Part shown: one piece after another, positions 37,251 through 47,016 of the stretch
How positions within the stretch are numbered: the stretch's first letter is position 1
Layout: the number at the start of each line of letters is the position of its first letter
Origin: Rosa chinensis
Taxonomy: Eukaryota; Streptophyta; Magnoliopsida; Rosales; Rosaceae
Reading direction: 5' to 3'
Assembly (NCBI RefSeq): GCF_002994745.2
Contig: NC_037089.1
Coordinates: forward strand, 14,650,141-14,714,140
DNA length: 64,000 nt
The notes under the pieces: model-generated
Told to the model about the DNA's origin: nothing
Seen by the model: the letters and a program-made list of their open reading frames with translations, nothing else
Databases searched by the model: none
Translations under genes and position numbers: made by a program

Positions 37251-37465
37251 AGGAAACTTATAATTAAAACATGAAAATGAATGTACCATCCTTCTAGATT
37301 GTACCATGTAAAATGTAAATTGCAACCTAACGACATGAAAGATAAGTACACTGCATCCCTTTGAGTGAAGAAACCGACAATACAATTGCTAAAGGGCCGA
37401 TTTTGTTCACACCCTGAAAACAATTTCCAATAATTAGATACACATATACATCCATACACAAAACA

Positions 37466-37473
<8 letters not shown>

Positions 37474-37500
<27 letters not shown>
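37474..37500. repeat. (AT)n microsatellite
   Basis: A long TA dinucleotide run lies upstream of the PBC pseudogene remnants. Confidence 0.85.
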
Positions 37501-37503
<3 letters not shown>

Positions 37504-38604
37504 ACAAACAAGTAATGAACTTCCAGGTAGTTATGGTTACTTGCAACTTAAATCTTGCAACAGACGATATACTATTGATACCTAACATATATATACATTG
37601 TACAATACCAGTTTCATCTCTAATCACTCAGTTCACCTAGTAGTAGATAAGGAACATAAAGTTTGGACCTTCTCCCTAAAACCATTAAACCTCCAACAAG
37701 AAACTCACTGCATGCTAGGCAACGTTGGCTATGTTCAGGTACAATACTAAGATAATGAAAGTCAAAAAATTTTGCAGTAAGTTAACCCCTATCACACACA
37801 TGACCAGAAACTAAACATAATTAAGGGCAACTAAGCACCAGAATTTATAAAAACAGTGAAAGAGCTGTAAGGTTTGGCTTTCGGACTATGAAAGGAAAGA
37901 GGGAGAAAGAGAACGCCTTCTACCTTGCGATCCGATTAACACAGTGCAGTGGACCAGGAAAGCAAGTCTTCGACTACGGTGCAGAAACTCTGTTTTTCCT
38001 TTTTCTTTTTAGTTTTCTTGGGCCACACATTTTCATGGGCTATAGCTTAGTCCACTCCTTCAGGATAAATGGGTCGACACTCACCTTTATTTATTTTTTT
38101 ATTTTTTTGATTAAACCGATGCTAATTTTCAATCAAACTTACTCACTTAAGGGACAGTTTTAAAGGACTGTGAAAGATAAATACATTTCAATCACATATA
38201 TTAAATTTAAAAGCTGAAATTATAATAACTTAAAACTTTGTATTTATTTTTAGCCGTCAGATTTACTTATCTCTCACAATTCTTTAAAAACTTTCTTTTA
38301 AGTAAACAGATCTAAATTTTCAATTGCATTTTTTTAATATAACTGCAGTTTGAGCACACATAAATTTGACTCTACCAAAACCACTTGACCCTTTATCATA
38401 CTTATAAGAAGCCAAATAGAGTTCAAAAATGGACTGATTACAACAACAAAAAGAAAATGGTTAACGATAGTTGACATAAGAAGTGACGGTAGTTCACATA
38501 AGAACAGCTCCAGAAGAGGAGGAAAAATTAAAAATTAGGATGAGATAGTTATATCATGGAACACGTTTGATCCATTAGTATAAACATTATATTACTTTCA
38601 TTTA
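37501..38604. other. Intergenic DNA upstream of the PBC pseudogene
   Basis: No reliable gene. The segment 37880-38060 is less AT-rich than its surroundings and may be the relic of a promoter/first exon, but no PBC N-terminus could be identified. Confidence 0.4.
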
Positions 38605-38977
38605 GAGCATATTTAACAGACTCTCTATTTTGGCTCATTAACTATTTTGGAGAGCATGTTTAGCTTTTTATTTATTTTAGCAGCTGCACAAGACTCCTAA
38701 GTGGTTCTCTATTATAACTTTTAGCTATCTCGCTCCTAAATATAGAGAGCGAGCTGAGGCCCTTTATAATTTAAATCATTCATTTTAAGTTATTTTATGT
38801 AATTTATAAATACATTTGAACTATTTAATCTTCATTAAAAAAATAATATAAATTCAAAAATAGCTAAAATAGAGAGCACTGATGCAAACATATTTCTAAA
38901 GTGCTTAGCTAAAATGACTTTTTAGCTACTTTAACTAAAATTTGACTCAACAATAGCTAGCATTGCTAAAGATGCTC
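38605..38977. mobile_element. Tourist-like MITE (PIF/Harbinger type)
   Basis: The ends are GAGCATATTTAACAG (left) and, reversed, GAGCATCTTTAGCAA (right). TTA duplications lie at 38602-38604 and 38978-38980. The interior is AT-rich, 373 bp overall. The terminal bases resemble those of the MITE at 32661. Confidence 0.75.
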
Positions 38978-39797
38978 TTAGTTCTTTATCTAAAATGCTC
39001 CACCACCTCCACGTCATATATGGAAATACACTTAATACTTTCATATTGGAAAATTATTCTATGCATCAGCAGTGCAAGTGACCCAACACCTCTTAGGCTC
39101 TTAATATTTGTAGTCAATTTTTTTTCACGCATACTTTCATACTTTCGGCGCTTGATATTTGCAGTCTTTTTTTTTTTTTAATAATAACCAAAAACTACTT
39201 GATACTATCCAGCATTTCATTCATGTTGGTATAAATACACGTCGGTGCTCTGAATCTCTTACCCTCTATACCCACCCCTGTCTAGCACCTCATGGTCCTC
39301 ATTCGGTTGGACTAATGACGTGGTACGGTGGCTTGACAGAATAAGAGATTCATTTGACCTTACTTAAAAAAGTTTTGGGTGATGTTTGTAGAACGACTAT
39401 CCCAAAAATTCCAACCATTGTTGTGAACCTTCTTAGAAAATGATAATGGGTCAACCACAACCTGCTTCATCTACACTTTCGGACAACATTGGTCAATTTT
39501 AGAGTGAAGAAGAAAAACAGTTTCTTCTTTGAAAAAAAACAGAAGCAAGTCAACTATGCGTGAAAAGAAAAAGTCAAATTATGAGATTTGTCATTCGTGC
39601 TTAAAAATGTGTAGAGAGACGTTTAACTCGAATAATTGAAAGGAAGAGCTACTCTATTTCCTCAAATATAGGAAGCCAAAATAAGAGCTCTTTATTTCGG
39701 TCACGGAACTCTGTTTATAAGGACCTTGCAATGTTCCAATCATTCGTATCACAAGCTCGTTCTTCTTCCATAGTTACACACAAGAACAGAGACCAAG
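38978..39797 (+). promoter_or_regulatory. Upstream region of the defensin gene
   Basis: A TTTATAAG TATA-like box lies at about 39713-39720, about 80 bp before the ATG. The upstream Tourist-like MITE ends about 820 bp from the start codon. No other gene is visible. Confidence 0.5.
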
Positions 39798-40159
39798 ATG
39801 GACCGCTCCATGCGTTTGTTTTCAGCTGCTCTCATCCTAGCCATTCTTGTAGTGGCTACAGGTATATTTCCTTGGCCTCTTCTTAATTCTCTGACTATAT
39901 GGAAATATAGATATAGAGGATCGTTCTAGATATGTACATGTATAGTATCTTTATGTTAACTAGTTGATACATGTTAATATAAGCAGAGATTGGACAAATA
40001 GCTGTTGAGGCAGGTAGGACATGTCAGTCTCCGAGCCATAAGTTCTCCGGAATGTGCTTCTTCTCCGGCAATTGCGCAAAAATTTGCAAACAAGAAGGCT
40101 TCCTCGGAGGCGATTGCGGCGGCTTCCGCCGTAGATGCTTTTGCAACAAAGAGTGTTAG
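39798..40159 (+). CDS. Plant defensin (gamma-thionin family)
   Basis: Exons are 39798-39861 and 39987-40159, giving 78 aa; the 125-bp intron falls in the signal-peptide region, as usual for plant defensins. Residues 1-21 (MDRSMRLFSAALILAILVVA plus one) form a hydrophobic secretion signal. The mature part has eight cysteines at 34, 45, 51, 55, 65, 72, 74 and 78, spaced 10-5-3-9-6-1-3. This is the cysteine-stabilised alpha-beta pattern with four disulfides. The GXC gamma-core (GDCGGFRRRC) carries three consecutive arginines. Secreted defensins generally act against fungi by binding membrane lipids; specificity here is unknown. About 10 acidic/neutral residues (EIGQIAVEAG) precede the first cysteine region, so the exact cleavage site is uncertain. 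Confidence 0.93.
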
Positions 40160-40619
40160 TATCGCAACATGACATGTGTTAGTTTTTAGTTCGTGGACTG
40201 GCTTGTAGGTAATGAGAATAAATAAACCCATATGCAATGAGGTTTTTTGGTCCTTTTTCAAGATATTTTGTATGTCAATTTCGTGGGACTTCTTTGTAAT
40301 TTTATAAAAAGTCAATATTGTCTCTATTTTCTACTACAGTTTTCTTCCCAATATCCTATATTGTTTTTTCTTTTTCTTTTTCAAAAGGAAAAATTATCAC
40401 TTTAGTCATTCAACTATAACTCAATTGACATTTTGGTCAATTTATTTTTAAACATACCACTTTAGTCACTCAACTTTAAATTTATTTTTTACTTTAGTAA
40501 CTGTCGTTAAATACTCCATTACACACTATTAAAATTAGGGACATTTTGGTCCAATTACTAAAAAATTAAAATTTGGGATAATTTAAAAGAGAAAAAAAAT
40601 ACACCATTAATTTTGGGCT

Positions 40620-40837
40620 TGTTGAAGGAAAACCTAATTTGTGTTTAGCCCAAACTCTAGGTTACTTGACCTAGTGGTAATAGAATTTAATTAGAAGGAT
40701 CTAGAATCCTAATCAATGTAGAATTACTTTCCTTGTATGATTGAGATTCTATGCATTGTAATCATCTATATAAAGAGGCCCCTATTATCAATGAGAATAC
40801 ACAGCAAATTCCTCTCAAATTCAGTTTCTCTACAACA
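40620..40837 (+). repeat. 5' LTR of element A
   Basis: Starts TGTTGAAGGA and ends TCTACAACA. A TATATAAAG box at about 40770 is a likely promoter, with transcription starting shortly downstream. Confidence 0.95.
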
Positions 40838-40856
40838 CGTTATCAGCACGAAGCCC
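40838..40856 (+). other. Primer binding site region of element A
   Basis: CGTTATCAGCACGA follows the 5' LTR directly and is shared with element B (58216-58229 on the minus strand). Its position matches a tRNA primer site. The exact tRNA was not determined. Confidence 0.6.
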
Positions 40857-41894
40857 TAACCCTGAAATCCTAAATTCGTAGCCTTCAAATCCCAGAAACC
40901 ACCGCCGCCCACCTTGAAGATCCCAACTCCAGGAGTCCAGAACCGGCGGCCTCACCCCCAGAACCGGCCTGCAAACCACCGAACCGGCCACCGGAAAAAG
41001 CAAAGGTTTCCCTGCCCGGTTCAAAGCTTTTCTCACCACCTCCTGCAGCCATACTCGACCACCTGCAGCGTCTCCACCCCAGAAACCCGGAACCGGAAAT
41101 TTCATCACCGGAACCGGCCAAAATTTTACCGAACCGGCCACCGGAATCCTCCTAACCTGAACCGGCAGAAGAAGAGAAAAAAAAAAAAAAAAGGGGACCT
41201 GTGCAGCCCACCTGCTGCAGGCCCAAACCCACAGGTTGAGCCCACGTGCAGCAGGCCCCAACCCAAGCTGCCAAGCCGCCAAGCCACCTAGCCGCCAAGC
41301 CGCCAAGCCTTCTGCCACGTCAGCACTGGGCCTGCCACGTCAGCACCCGGTCAACGACCGGTCAACCCTCCGGTCAACGACCGGTCAACACTTTCCGGCC
41401 AACTTCCGGCGACTTTTCCGGCCACTTTTCTGCAGTTTTCCGGCGAATTTTCCGGCCACTTTCCGGCCAGCTACAGTAACTTCCGGCGACGACTTTTCCG
41501 GCCATTTTTTTAAGGTACTTTTTCTAAAAGTTCCCGTTTTTGTGAAGTTTTTTAATTTCTTCTTCTTTTGTCGGGACTTCCAAAATCCCTTCTTCTACCC
41601 CCTTTCTCTACATAGGGGAGACCAAAAGCCGAACTGTGGGGGTTCGCGCTCACTCCAAGCTTGGAGCTTGTAGAGTCCTCCAAACTTAGAGTTTGTTGAG
41701 AAGAAAACGATCGACCATATACATCGTCGTTTCTATCTAATCCAAAACCCCTCTTGGAATTCGATTTTCTTGGAAGCGACTACGCTCAGAAAATTCCTAA
41801 TTTCTTGGAAGCGACTATGCTCAGAAATTTAATAGTTTTTCGTGGTAGCCTTTTTCGCTCCGAAACTAACCCTAATCTTGTGTTGTTTTTCAGG
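40857..41894 (+). other. GC-rich repetitive leader of element A
   Basis: The untranslated leader contains many CCGG-centred repeats (ACCGGCC, TTTTCCGGCC), GCCGCCAA repeats at about 41268-41308 and repeats of a GGTCAACGACC type. Downstream lie hairpins (41627-41700) and two copies of a TTTCTTGGAAGCGACTA unit. Open frames here come from base composition. A splice donor candidate (AAG then GTACTT, 41514/41515) and an acceptor (TTTTTCAG, ending 41893) bracket the hairpins. Confidence 0.6.
41627..41700 (+). other. Leader hairpins of element A
   Basis: Hairpin 1: AGC plus CGAAC, loop TGTGGGG (41635-41641), GTTCG, a bulged C, then GCT. The next is a perfect 14-bp palindrome, CTCCAAGCTTGGAG (41653-41666). 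The third is CAAAC, loop TTAGA, GTTTG (41681-41695). Hairpin 1 has the same loop and bulge layout as the first hairpin of element B. Confidence 0.6.
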
Positions 41895-42983
41895 ATGAGT
41901 TACCTGAACAAGTTGAGCTTTGTCCCACTCGAGACAACTGGCGCAGGATACCATAGGTGGGTCCGAGATGTGCGCCAACATCTTAAGGCTGATGGAATTC
42001 TGGAAACCATCCAAGAGCCTGGTCAGAACGTGCTCTCAATCGAGCAAGCTGCTGCTTTTGAAGCAAAACAAGCTAAAGCCATAATTCTCATGACAAGGCA
42101 CATGAATGTCGCGCTCCAAAATGAATACCTCAATGAGGAAGACCCAAGAAAGCTATGGGTAGAACTTGAGCAGCGATTTGCCAACGTTCGTGACTCCCTG
42201 CTTCCTGATTTAGAAGTGCGATGGCATAGCCTCCGCTTTTGTGATTTCAAGTCTGTGCTTGATTATAACTCGGAAGCTTTTCGTATCAAGTCTCTGATGG
42301 AGTATTGTGGCCATGCCATAACTGATACGATGTTGATCGAGAAGACTCTCTCTACCTTCCCCGTCTCTGCACTGATGATTTCAAAGAATTATCGGATTGA
42401 TGTAAATGCAGGACGTATCACAAGGTTTCATGAGCTCATTGGCGCCATGAACGTAGCTGAAAAGCACGATAATATCCTTGTGAAGAACTATAATGCTAGA
42501 CCCGTGGGAACTAAGCCTATTCCGGAGTCTAACTATAGTCGCGCCCCCAATGGAGGCCGCAAGGAGCGAAACCCTAAAGATAGGGACAATTCTGGACGTT
42601 CTGGTCCATATATTCGCCCTAAAGAGGAAGGAAATCGCCAAGAGAGGCGTGCACGGAACCGTAGAGGTCAACGTGTGAAGAGAGAGAGAGGCGGAGCCTC
42701 CGACCATGGTGGTAACGCCACCAAGAGGATAGGTCGTCCAAATCGCGCCCCAATGGCGCCTCGATCAAGGGAGCCTGACCATAATGATGTTTGTTTTCGA
42801 TGTGGATCAACTGAACATTGGGCCAAAACATGTACCGCACCCCAGAATGTTGCAAACGCATACAAGACGTATCGTGAGGCAAGGGAAGCAAATTACATGG
42901 CACAAGAAGATCAAGATGGTGATCTAGATCTAAGGGTGGAAGACTACAAGGATCAAGACCCAGAAACTGGCGATTTTGATTAA
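41895..42983 (+). CDS. gag: Copia element A gag (capsid/nucleocapsid)
   Basis: The ORF is 362 aa from the ATG at 41895, directly after a TTTTTCAG acceptor-like site. The same placement occurs in element B, which supports this start over an upstream in-frame ATG at 41754. Gag forms the virus-like particle. The N-terminal half has the copia gag pattern (YHRWVRDVRQHL, then DPRKLWVELEQRF and LIEKTLSTFPVSA). A basic Arg/Gly-rich stretch precedes a CCHC zinc knuckle, CFRCGSTEHWAKTC. The protein ends GDFD and a stop, as element B's gag ends in DFD. No frameshift or internal stop is present, in contrast to the pol region that follows. Confidence 0.9.
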   Translation: MSYLNKLSFVPLETTGAGYHRWVRDVRQHLKADGILETIQEPGQNVLSIEQAAAFEAKQAKAIILMTRHMNVALQNEYLNEEDPRKLWVELEQRFANVRDSLLPDLEVRWHSLRFCDFKSVLDYNSEAFRIKSLMEYCGHAITDTMLIEKTLSTFPVSALMISKNYRIDVNAGRITRFHELIGAMNVAEKHDNILVKNYNARPVGTKPIPESNYSRAPNGGRKERNPKDRDNSGRSGPYIRPKEEGNRQERRARNRRGQRVKRERGGASDHGGNATKRIGRPNRAPMAPRSREPDHNDVCFRCGSTEHWAKTCTAPQNVANAYKTYREAREANYMAQEDQDGDLDLRVEDYKDQDPETGDFD

Positions 42984-43080
42984 GTCTTTTTATTTTCCAA
43001 GAGATGTAGGCGATTGCCATATTCCTTTTTATTGGATTAGATTTTCTTTGATCATAGAAACAATGATGTATTTCGTTGGC

Positions 43081-46000
43081 TTATGAATAAAATTTCGAGT
43101 TCTTTTCATTACGACTCAATTTTGATTCTGAGCATATGACTTTGTGACTACGATGGCTAAACCATCAGTATTAATTCAAGGACATGGAATAGCCCAAGTT
43201 CCACTTGCCAAATGGCACCTTGATTACTGTTGTCACAGAAACTCTCTACACTCTTAGGGCAAATCGTACCCTATGAATAGCCAACGAATTCCATGCGAAA
43301 ATGCATGTAGAGAACGGAAATGAGTTCCTTTGCATTACCTCTAATGATTGCGAACAAAGACGCATCTTAGAGAAGTTTATGTGTCTCTCTAGTGGATTCT
43401 ATGTCACTATTCGAGCTATTAAATCCAATAAAGTTTTGAGAGAAGATCTCTTGGATTTAGACACATATTGGCTTTGTCACGACAGGATAGATCATCCTAG
43501 TCATGATATGATGATCCGTCTACAAAAGACTTCACATGGACATCATTTCTTTTGAGCAAAATGAAGCAAGATGACGCCATAAAAGGCGCCAACCATGGGC
43601 ATAACGCCATGGTTGTTCCTCCTTGTGGCCATGACGCCATACATGCTAATTTCCATGGCTCCCAAGCCATGATGGGAGATGTAGTCACATATTTTGCTTC
43701 TAATAGCGCTACAGACGCTTAGGCCTAACCAAACTCCTCATTGGTTGCTTCTAAGGCCTCTCGCTCGTTTTACAAAGCCCGTTCCTTAGGGAAATTAGGA
43801 CTGAGACCGTTCTATGCAAAGGATATGACAATACTCATTCTGTTCTTACAAAGAATCCGTAGGGATATTGTGGATTGATTCAACCAACTTGCGGACGCTT
43901 AAATATTTCATGATGTTGGTTGACACGCAAATACGCCGATCACGTGTTGTGCCATTGTCCACCTATAAATGCTACTTATGCTACACTCCTAGCACATATC
44001 ATGTGACAACGGGCTCACTCCTCGAATCATCCTATTCAGTCAATTGGATTTGACTATGCTAGAGAGTTTACATCGAAAGACTTTCGATGGATATTGCAAT
44101 GGGTTTGATGTTGGACATCACATTCCCATGTACACACCCAATTGGTCTTGCGGAAACGACTACGATGGTAGTCCGAACATTGGTAATGCGCACCAATCTT
44201 CTTACATCCGCTTGGGGTGATGCGATATCGCATGCAGCCTTGCTAATTCGTCTACGACCTACCGCCACTCAATGTACCTCTGCGTTACAGCTAGTGACTG
44301 GGTACGCGTCTTTTGTACTTACGCACAGTTGAGTGAGCTATTTATGTGCCAATTGCGCAGCCACAGCGCTCTATGATGGGTCCTTACAGACGAATGAGCA
44401 ACTACGTTGGATTTGAGCTTCCAACCATCGTCCGCCGCTTACATGCCCTTGCTAGGCGATCTCCTTACCGCTAGTTTTGCGGATGTCATTTTGATGAGAC
44501 AGTCTTCCCGTCGTTAGGGGGAGATAAGAACAAGGATGTTCAACAGGAACGACAGGAATTGTCGTAGTCTGTCTCCACTATGTCTCATCTCGATCCCTAT
44601 TAAAGTGACGAGATCACACAATTATGCTGCAAACATGCCTGCAAGGAAGAACGTCCCTACGAGAGGACGTAAGCGCCACCCTACACGGAGGTAGGCATGG
44701 CGCCAATGCCAAAGAGAGTGGCACTCTGACATTACAGGCCATGGCCCCAGCTAGGATGCGTGGGAGGCCCGTGGGTTCGAAGGATACTTTGGCACATTCC
44801 AATCCTTTAATCATCAAGACTCAAAATCCGTCTCATGAGTATCTTCCGGGTTATGGTTATCGTTGGGGGACGCCTCAACGTCAAACCCTATTCCTGAGAA
44901 TATAGAGCTCTATGAAACTTACACTAGTGTACATGAGACGTGGGATATAAACTCCATCAGAATTGATGATGTAGTTGCGTATTTTGTTGCGCATGAGTTT
45001 TTGAGTTAGATGATGTCGAACCACGCTCCGTTGATGAATGAATACCAACGTAGAGAGTTTTTGGCCTAAATGGAAAGATGCGATCCAGGTTAAGATGGAT
45101 TCTCTAACGAAGAGGAAGGTTTTCGAGCTAGAGATGCCAACACCTCCTAACATAAAACCTGTTGACTAATGGGTCTTCGTTAGAAAGCGTGATGAGAAAA
45201 AGAGATGGTAATCTCGCCTTATGGCGCAAGGCTTCTCACAAAACGCCCTGGAATCGACTACGATGAGACATATTCTCTCGTAATGGATGTCATTGCACTC
45301 CACTACCCTGTCAGTTTGGTAGTTTCCGAATAACTGAACATGCAGCTTACAAATATGGTCACTACGTATCTCTATAGGGATCTAGATACGGAATATACAT
45401 GAAGGTTCATGGTGAACTTCATTTACCCAAGTCAAGTGGCTCTAGACCATGGAGCGCGTTTACAAAGAGGTTGAAACGCTCACTAAAGTGACTACTTGAT
45501 TGGGAAGGGATATGCCCACGCGTTTCTATAACAAGTTTCGGATTCCATCGCGGTTCATGTTGGACATAATCTTCATTAGAAGCCCTTAAAGAGTTAAGGG
45601 AAACCGCTGAACACTTGAAATCTGAGTTTGAGATGAAGGATTTTGGGAGAACACGATTATGTCTCGGTTTGGAACTTGAGCATCGTGTCGATGGATGTTT
45701 AGGCATTTTGACAAGGTCAAGCCTTCAAGCACCCCCATGATCGTCCATAGTCTTGATCCTGAAAAGGATCCTCTTCGTCGAAAGGATGATGACGAAGATG
45801 TGCTAGAGGCAAAAATGCCTTACTTAGTACAATAGGCGCATTATTGTACTTATCTCAATGCACAAGACCGGACATCTCATATGTTGTGAACTTGTTAGCT
45901 AGATATAGCTCTGCGCCAACGCGACGCCATTGGATTGGTGTAAAAGATATCTTTCGATACTTGAGATGTACGATTGATATGGGTTTGTTCTATCCCTACA

Positions 46001-46567
46001 AAGAGATGATGGATTCGGACCCATCACACACCAGAAACGCCGCCAACGCTGGCCTGCGTTCTCTATCCCTATCCCAAAACGACATGTGTTTTGGAAGGTT
46101 TTGCTGATGTTGGGTATCTCTCTGACCCACACAATGGTCATTCCCAATCCGGTTAAGTGTTCACCATGGGAAAAGACCGTGACATCTTGGAGGTCTACAG
46201 AACAGACCGTAGTCGCTATACCTTCGAACAATGCAGAGATCATTGCTCTTCACGAAGTGGTTCGTGAATGTATATGGATTAGATCCATAATTACGCATGT
46301 TCGAACAATTGTGGTTTGAAGTCTACCACAGATGAGCCTACGAGCATTTAGGATAATGCTACTTGTTTTGAACAAATGAGGCAAGACTACATCAAAAGCG
46401 ACAACACCAAGCATAATCAGCAACAACAGTCACTCCTCGAGATCAAAGTGAACTAGGTTCGATCTGAGGACAGTGAGGCAGACTTGTTTACTAAGTCATT
46501 GTCCAATACCACGTTCGAGAAACATGTGGCAAGAATTGGCTTGCAGAATTTATCTGAACTCCCATGA
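43081..46567 (+). pseudogene. Degenerate pol region of copia element A
   Basis: Fragments match element B's pol in order but in shifting frames: GAG-pre-integrase (43301-43555, DMMIRLQKTSHGH), integrase core pieces (44087-44332), reverse transcriptase pieces and RNase H (45844-46319, APTRRHWIGVKDIFRYL; NNAEIIALHE). The protease active-site segment seen in B is missing. The reverse transcriptase YVDD box has become HVGH and is followed by a stop. Many stops and indels are present. No functional enzyme can be encoded. Confidence 0.88.
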
Positions 46568-46759
46568 TCGTAGTCATCAGGGGGAGGTGCAGACATCAGG
46601 GGGAGATGTCTACATGTTCGTCTCGAATCGTGAAGGGTGTGTTGTGCTCTTTTTCCCCTTCGACCGAGGTTATTTTTGTCCCACTGGGTTTTTGTTACTC
46701 GGCAAGGTTTTTAACGAGGCAACGAGAGAAGCACCGCGTTTGGGCAACACAAGGGGGAG

Positions 46760-46977
46760 TGTTGAAGGAAAACCTAATTTGTGTTTAGCCCAAACTCTAG
46801 GTTACTTGACCTAGTGGTAATAGGATTTAATTAGAAGGATCTAGAATCCTAATCAATGTAGAATTACTTTCCTTGTATGATTGAGATTCTATGCATTGTA
46901 ATCCTCTATATAAAGAGGCCCCTATTATCAATGAGAATACACAGCAAATTCCTCTCAAATTCAGTTTCTCTACAACA
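46760..46977 (+). repeat. 3' LTR of element A
   Basis: A copy of the 5' LTR shifted by 6140 bp with two substitutions. The polypurine tract immediately precedes it at 46751-46759. Confidence 0.95.
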
Positions 46978-47016
46978 GGGCTATATTTATTGGAAAAGCT
47001 AGAATGATCAAGCTTA

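Larger units (their letters stand above)
40620..46977 (+). mobile_element. Ty1/copia LTR retrotransposon A (intact gag, ruined pol)
   Basis: LTRs of 218 bp (TG...CA) bound the element; GGGCT duplications lie at 40615-40619 and 46978-46982. Order inside: tRNA-primer region, a long GC-rich leader, gag, broken pol, and the purine tract AAGGGGGAG before the 3' LTR. The LTRs differ at two positions (40684/46824 and 40764/46904). At a commonly assumed plant rate of 1.3e-8 substitutions per site per year this would be about 0.35 million years. It is inserted in the long-TIR MITE. Confidence 0.95.

Noticed and set aside
37888..38163. Plus-strand frame containing VFDYGAE, loosely like a proteasome subunit N-terminus
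   Set aside because: It is in the opposite orientation to the PBC remnants and the match is only a few residues.
40830..41479. Several open frames on both strands in the leader of element A
   Set aside because: They are produced by GC-rich repeats (CCGG, GCC). They lie in the untranslated leader and match no family.
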